Source: Nannizziopsis barbatae
Lineage: Eukaryota > Ascomycota > Eurotiomycetes > Onygenales > Nannizziopsiaceae
Length of the DNA stretch: 64,000 nt
NCBI GenBank assembly: GCA_014964245.1
Contig: JACVYH010000002.1
Coordinates: forward strand, 3,561,501-3,625,500
Direction: 5' to 3'
Shown: positions 59,644 through 64,000 of the stretch, one piece after another
How positions within the stretch are numbered: position 1 is the first letter of the stretch
Layout of the letters: each line of letters opens with the position of its first letter
Notes under the pieces: generated by a model
Databases searched by the model: none
Told to the model about the DNA's origin: nothing
Seen by the model: the letters and a program-made list of their open reading frames with translations, nothing else
Program-made: the position numbers and the translations under genes

Positions 59644-59873
59644 CCCAGAAGGCCTTATCAGCCAAGGTATTTTCAATCCATTCGGCCTGATAACATGCCT
59701 ATGACCGACGCTTGAAGGTTTGGAATCCCTCAGGGTACCAGGTGAGGGTAGCCTTAAGGCATATTCCTCTCAAATTTTCCTACATCTTGTTTGTAATATA
59801 TGTAGTTATATACATATACCTATTTATATGGGCATCCCGAAACTTCTTATTTCGCCTATTCTACATCCCTTAA

Positions 59874-61526
59874 TCAGTTATGTACTGGACTAGAAAGGAA
59901 TGGATGTTCCATCAACTCGTGGGCGGTTTTCCTTTTCTCTGGAAGCCAAGCTAGCATCTCGCGAGCAAAAGACAAGAAAGCTTTCTTATCATCGTCCTCC
60001 AATGAAATTGTTTCTTCAAGCTTTCGGTTCGGAATCAACTCGCCGTGAAGGAAATTACCTTTCGAGTGCTATCATCAGCATGTTAAGTATCGTAGCTGGA
60101 TGCCTTAGTAGTACTTACCTTCCTTGTCAGAAAAAGGCCCGCCGAAGTACTGCTGCCCATTCTCATACACCTTGCCCGCCTCTATAATCGGGTTAGGCCA
60201 TTTTTGGCTCGCCATGTAGTCTGCTCGCGTGATCAGCTCCCTTGGTGGTGGGCCTAGTAGCGAAATCATCTCTGCCAGATGACCCTTGGCATTGTAAAGG
60301 CCTTTGGTATCCTGAGCCTGTTTGAATAGATCTGTTCTTCCAATAATGTTCCAAGACTATCGCAGATCACGTCAGTATTCATAACTGGAGGTGACTCTCG
60401 GTATATATATTGGGCAGGAAGTCAATAGTCAGAGATTGCAACTACTGACCAAAATGCCAAAATTCCATATATCAGCACTAAAATCCCACACGCATCCAAA
60501 GATGACCTCAGGCGCACGATAGTGGTCGGCCTGGATGGGATAGAAGCCACCCGGCTTTCGATCTTTCCCTCCATCGGCCCTATTCTCTAGGTGCATCGCC
60601 GATCCAAAATCAGCAATTTTGGGGATCATTTTTCTTAGTTCGCTCAACTCCAACTCTCCCAGGTCATTGTGACAGCGGTAAACGGTGCGGCCAGTGGTCG
60701 GATCAGTTTTGTGCTCCATGGGCATATTAGTCTGTTGTTTAACAAATTTCGGGAGAGTAGTATCATTTCCAAAGGTCATGAGAATGTTATCAAGTTTCAA
60801 ATCTGGAGAAAGCGACGGTCAGCCGCTTTGTTTCGTTTCAAAATTTATCAGCCAATCAACTTACCGGTATGGGCGACCCTACATTCTGAATGAAGGTAGT
60901 CGAGTCCAGCAAGAAGAATGAGAAGATACGCTTTGGCAAGTGGGAGAGGGAGATTTTGGCCTATTATTTGACGTTGTTGGAGAATCCAAAGCGGCTCCCT
61001 CATGGGCTCATATGCCAAACATAGATGGTTTCTCTCTACGCCAGCCACTTCAAAATTGTCAATACATGTTCGAACGATTCCAGCACCGCGGTGTGCTTGG
61101 TTTTGCTGTGCGATGTGTTTCTCAATATGAAGCTCGGCGTTGGCGTCTTCATATTGATTAGAATTTAGAACTTTTATCGCTAAATAGCGGTCCGATTGCC
61201 ATCTGTACCTGTATCGAAACCAACTTCAGCTAAATATCAAGGTGAAAGCATAAATTCATTGCATAACTTGTGATATCCTTTGCCAACCATGTAGTTGAAC
61301 GCGTTCCCCAGCCTAGCTTGACTAGCAACTGGTAATGATCACGAAGAATCTCCCCAGGTTTAGCAGGATAGAAATGTTTAGGGTTATAAGCCGGACAAAT
61401 TTCCTCGTCAATAGGCTGATGTTGGGAGCTGGACGACAAAGGGCAAAATGGATAAGGTCGCACACGTTTGGTGTAGAGCAAAAACGAACGCTTCAATAAA
61501 GTGTTCATAGATTGAAGTCTGGACAT
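59874..61526 (-). CDS. SRPK-family protein kinase, 5' joint unresolved
   Basis: SR-protein-kinase-like Ser/Thr kinase. Exons by reading: 61526..61268, about 61208..60865, 60802..60450, 60356..60119 and 60058..59874. The glycine loop is LVKLGWGTRSTTWLAKDI, beta-3 Lys in WQSDRYLAIKVLN, hinge CLAYEPMREPLW, the catalytic block HTDLKLDNILM restored by an intron, then KIADFGSAMHLEN and YRAPEVIFG. The C-lobe has GHLAEMISLLGPPPREL and ARE/MLAWLPEKRKTAHELMEHPF. All later joints keep frame, but every acceptor for intron 1 is off by one from the available GT donor, so either an unusual splice or a one-base lesion exists there. It may be intact or recently damaged. Confidence 0.78.
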
Positions 61527-62843
61527 AGAAGCGCTTAAATTTGATGAAATTTCTGAGAGGATTCTAATACCTATGGCCAACGTTTAGAAGGAGGTACTCC
61601 GTACTCCGTGCTTGGGTAATTAATAATAATAGGGGTAAATTGAAGTGCTGAGAGTTAGAGTTCTGCCTGATTTGAGTAAACCGATTAAGGTTTAACTATA
61701 TTCCGGGAGGAGATTAAGGTTGTTATTCCTAAAGCTAAATAAGAACCACTCCTCAGCTTTCCACTGAGCCTTTAGTCTACAAACCACATCTGTACCTGCA
61801 GAGGTTGCGACTATCCCGTTCCAATCGCGGTCAGAGCGCGGTCTCACCACGATCAAAATGGGGTCAGTCCCATCCTACGGAAAAATTCACTTTCTCCCAT
61901 TCATTAATCGTGCTGTCTCCTTGCTACATTCCCTTGAGCAAGAACTACAGTCCCTCGTCAAAAGTTTCCACAACCCTCAGCAACTCCTGCTGTTGATCCT
62001 TAACAGATCTTAAGGATAGTCCTCAAGACTGCCCTTTCTCAAACCTCATAAATATCCTTGACTCAAAGGGTATCTTTAGAAGTTTTTTTAGGGTAGGTTA
62101 AGGATTAGATCAAAGGGTTTAGCCCAAGGGCTGATAAGAGGGATACTGAAGGGTTGCGGGAATTTTTGACGAAGCACTGGTGAGTTGCTTTAAGTAGATC
62201 CCCCCTTCCCTCATTCTAACTATCTCTCTAAATCTCGATCAGCATCTATCTATCTCGATCGACTCATCATTACGCAATGTTTGCACTCGCAAAGGCATTC
62301 TTGAACGCAGGGCGTACTTTGTGTGGCGCGCTTCTTAACAAACCCCAGGTAGAGACTGAAGCAAATGACGTCCAACCCGATCATGGTCAAAGAGAAGGTT
62401 CTCCCGATGTTGGAGAACAAAGGCTAGTTATTATAAACGAGGTTGAACAGAAATTGGGCATTTGGTCCGGTCAGTCAAGAATGAGTACTGCGTGAATACA
62501 CTGAAATCATCCCCGAAGATATGGATGATTTCATTGAGCTCGTTTTGCAAACCTGGGTTCCGTTCCAGGGTTTCATAAAAGCTCACCATCATTTCAAAAC
62601 TACATCAATGCCATCTGCACTGATAATATCATTGAACCTGGAGTGTTACTTCAGGCCTCCCAACAAAGGAGGTGACCAAGGCAGCCAGAAAAAGTGAGAG
62701 TGGTGACAAAAATGCTCCGTTCTTCTCCTGAAGGGATACTACGGTTAGAGTCTAGATATTAAGGCCACCGACTAAGTGAAGTACCTCAGGTTGAGCTAAC
62801 TCTAACCTCTGACATAAACTCCTCAAAAAGTTCATACAATACC
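61527..62843. other. 1.3 kb spacer
   Basis: Contains tandem half-sites TACTCCGTACTCCGTG at 61595..61610. A 72-codon frame at 62277..62495 starts with MFALAKAFLNAGRTL but has no recognised homology and no clear continuation. TTAAGG/TAGGG-like words near 62010-62110 are not an ordered telomeric repeat. Confidence 0.5.
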
Positions 62844-64000
62844 TCACACAAACAATCCATCGAAAATCAAAGGCCCTATGCAACAGGCAAAGGGGCAACA
62901 GAGACACGTCCTTTCACTAACCTCTTCTTCACGGGGTCTACGATCCTTGTTAGACTCCCAAACCGACGGACGCGTCTCGTGCTCGATATCTCCCGTGGGC
63001 TGTGGCTCAATTGTCTCTAGTACATTATCTGGCATGTCTGTTTGAATTGGCTCAGCCGTCTCGGCAAGAGAAATCGTGCCGACGTTTTGACGCGTTTCAT
63101 CATCCTCAGCATTGTGTTCAGTTTGCAAATCCTCAACTGGTTCTTGCAGGTCCAATGGAGGCATCTCTCTGTGCTCCTCTCCCTCATCTGGTTGTTCGAC
63201 TGAGAATGCTTCACTCAACTCCTCCGAGGGTGTACTCCTATGCGGCTCGTCTTCCTCGCGCTCGCCCACCTCACTCGTTTGTTCAGTTGATATTGTCCCA
63301 CATAACTCCTCAAGAGGTGTCATCCTATGCGGTTCGTCTTCATTCTCGCCCACCCCATCCTCTTGTTCCGCTGGGACTGGCCCACTCAACTCCTCAGGAG
63401 GTGTCCCATCGTGTTGGTCCCGGACCTCCTCGTTTTCCTCCACGCTCTCTTCGTGCTCCTCCCTTGCCTCATTTAGCGGTATTCGCTCCGTCAACTGTGT
63501 CGCATCGACCTCTTCTCGAATCTCGACTTGAGAGGGCAGTTCATCACCGCCGACGGTATCATTTGGATACCGATGAGGACTTGGAAAACTATAGGTATCA
63601 ATAAGTACAACCTCGGGGTCTGTGATATCATAGGAATGTATCCATGTTCCGCGGCTATCCGATGACTCACATCGTTAGCCAAAAATTGAGTGAGAAATAA
63701 GGACATACGTACCAATTAGGGCATGTAACCCTAGATGACTGTACACTCCTGTTTCGCCTCCACATATTCATACACTCTGCGTGGAAATTCGTGCCGCATC
63801 CGCCTCTACACCATGTTATACCCTGGCCAAGAAGGCGCTCGAAACATATCAAGCATGTCTGGTCTGGCTCAATACTCCTTCTCGAAACAGTTGATGGAAC
63901 TGGCAAGCGGCTTGTTTCAGTTCCTGTTTGTATCAAAGCACTAGAAGCAACTGAGCGAACTGTCGAAGATGGCTGCCGCCTAACACTCCGAGAGCTGCGC
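62844..64000 (-). CDS. RING-finger protein with acidic tandem repeats, 5' end beyond window
   Basis: Partial gene; the frame is open to the right edge. Exons: 64000..63713 and 63654..62844, with a 58-nt intron. The RING-like finger reads CLICFERLLGQGITWC, CGTNFHAECMNMW and, over the joint, TCPNCRGTWI. This is the arrangement of fungal RING proteins related to SWIM-associated E3 ligases. Downstream is an acidic, disordered region with three repeats of about 29 residues, each starting TPxEELxG/S and containing EQ (roughly 63150..63412). The stated 3' end reads through a possible GTTAGT donor near 62922 into a Cys/hydrophobic tail (CLCCPFACCIGPLIF), so the real terminus may differ. Substrate unknown. 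Confidence 0.75.

Noticed and set aside
62010..62110. TTAAGG/TAGGG-like words suggesting an internal telomere
   Set aside because: The words are not in an ordered tandem array; composition bias explains them.
62277..62495. 72-codon ORF starting MFALAKAFLNAG, possible small gene
   Set aside because: No recognised family, no convincing splice continuation, and it lies in a degenerate spacer; kept only as a note.

Overview
The window is nuclear DNA of a filamentous ascomycete. Genes carry several short introns (about 50-80 nt, GT...AG, often a CTAAC/CTGAC branch site near the 3' end), families are fungal (Zn2Cys6 regulator, Nsa2, Cym1, Atp11, Erd1, Csi2), and gene order is not operonic. The protein set and the repeated intergenic palindrome TACGGAGTACTCCGTA suggest Eurotiomycetes (Eurotiales/Onygenales); that placement is inference, not a database result. 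All exon structures were built by eye from reading-frame continuity, splice sites and family conservation.

Layout. 0-6 kb: NSA2 (60S ribosome assembly), a 2.6 kb gap, then a Zn2Cys6 transcription factor. 6.5-16.3 kb: three minus-strand genes, a secreted eight-exon tyrosinase, a Cdc1/Ted1-type metallophosphoesterase and a Zrc1-type zinc transporter. 16-22.9 kb: gene-poor; it holds a decayed Tc1/mariner element with all five internal stops explicable as CGA to TGA, and a DUF202 membrane protein. 23-32 kb: a SAM methyltransferase, mitochondrial protease CYM1, an alpha-taxilin-type coiled coil, and a nitronate monooxygenase ending in the peroxisomal signal SKL. 32.8-43.5 kb: the accessory part, with an F-box/ankyrin protein, a divergent pair of unrecognised secreted proteins, a small three-exon gene for a six-cysteine knottin-like secreted peptide, and an M20-type amidohydrolase. 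44-58 kb: dense housekeeping genes (POL31, PRE3, a Bem46-type hydrolase, ATP11, a divergent tropomyosin, RRP17, PEX10, ERD1, CSI2). 59-64 kb: a broken SRPK-type kinase beside a longer one on the other strand, then a RING protein with 29-residue acidic repeats that runs off the window.

Functional links are loose, as expected in a fungal chromosome: ribosome assembly (NSA2, RRP17), mitochondria (CYM1, ATP11), peroxisome (PEX10, nitronate monooxygenase), secretory pathway and surface (ERD1, CSI2, Cdc1/Ted1). The most novel material is the secreted-protein region at 35-41 kb, above all the knottin-like gene whose sixth cysteine only appears after a second intron is removed, and the dispersed palindrome.
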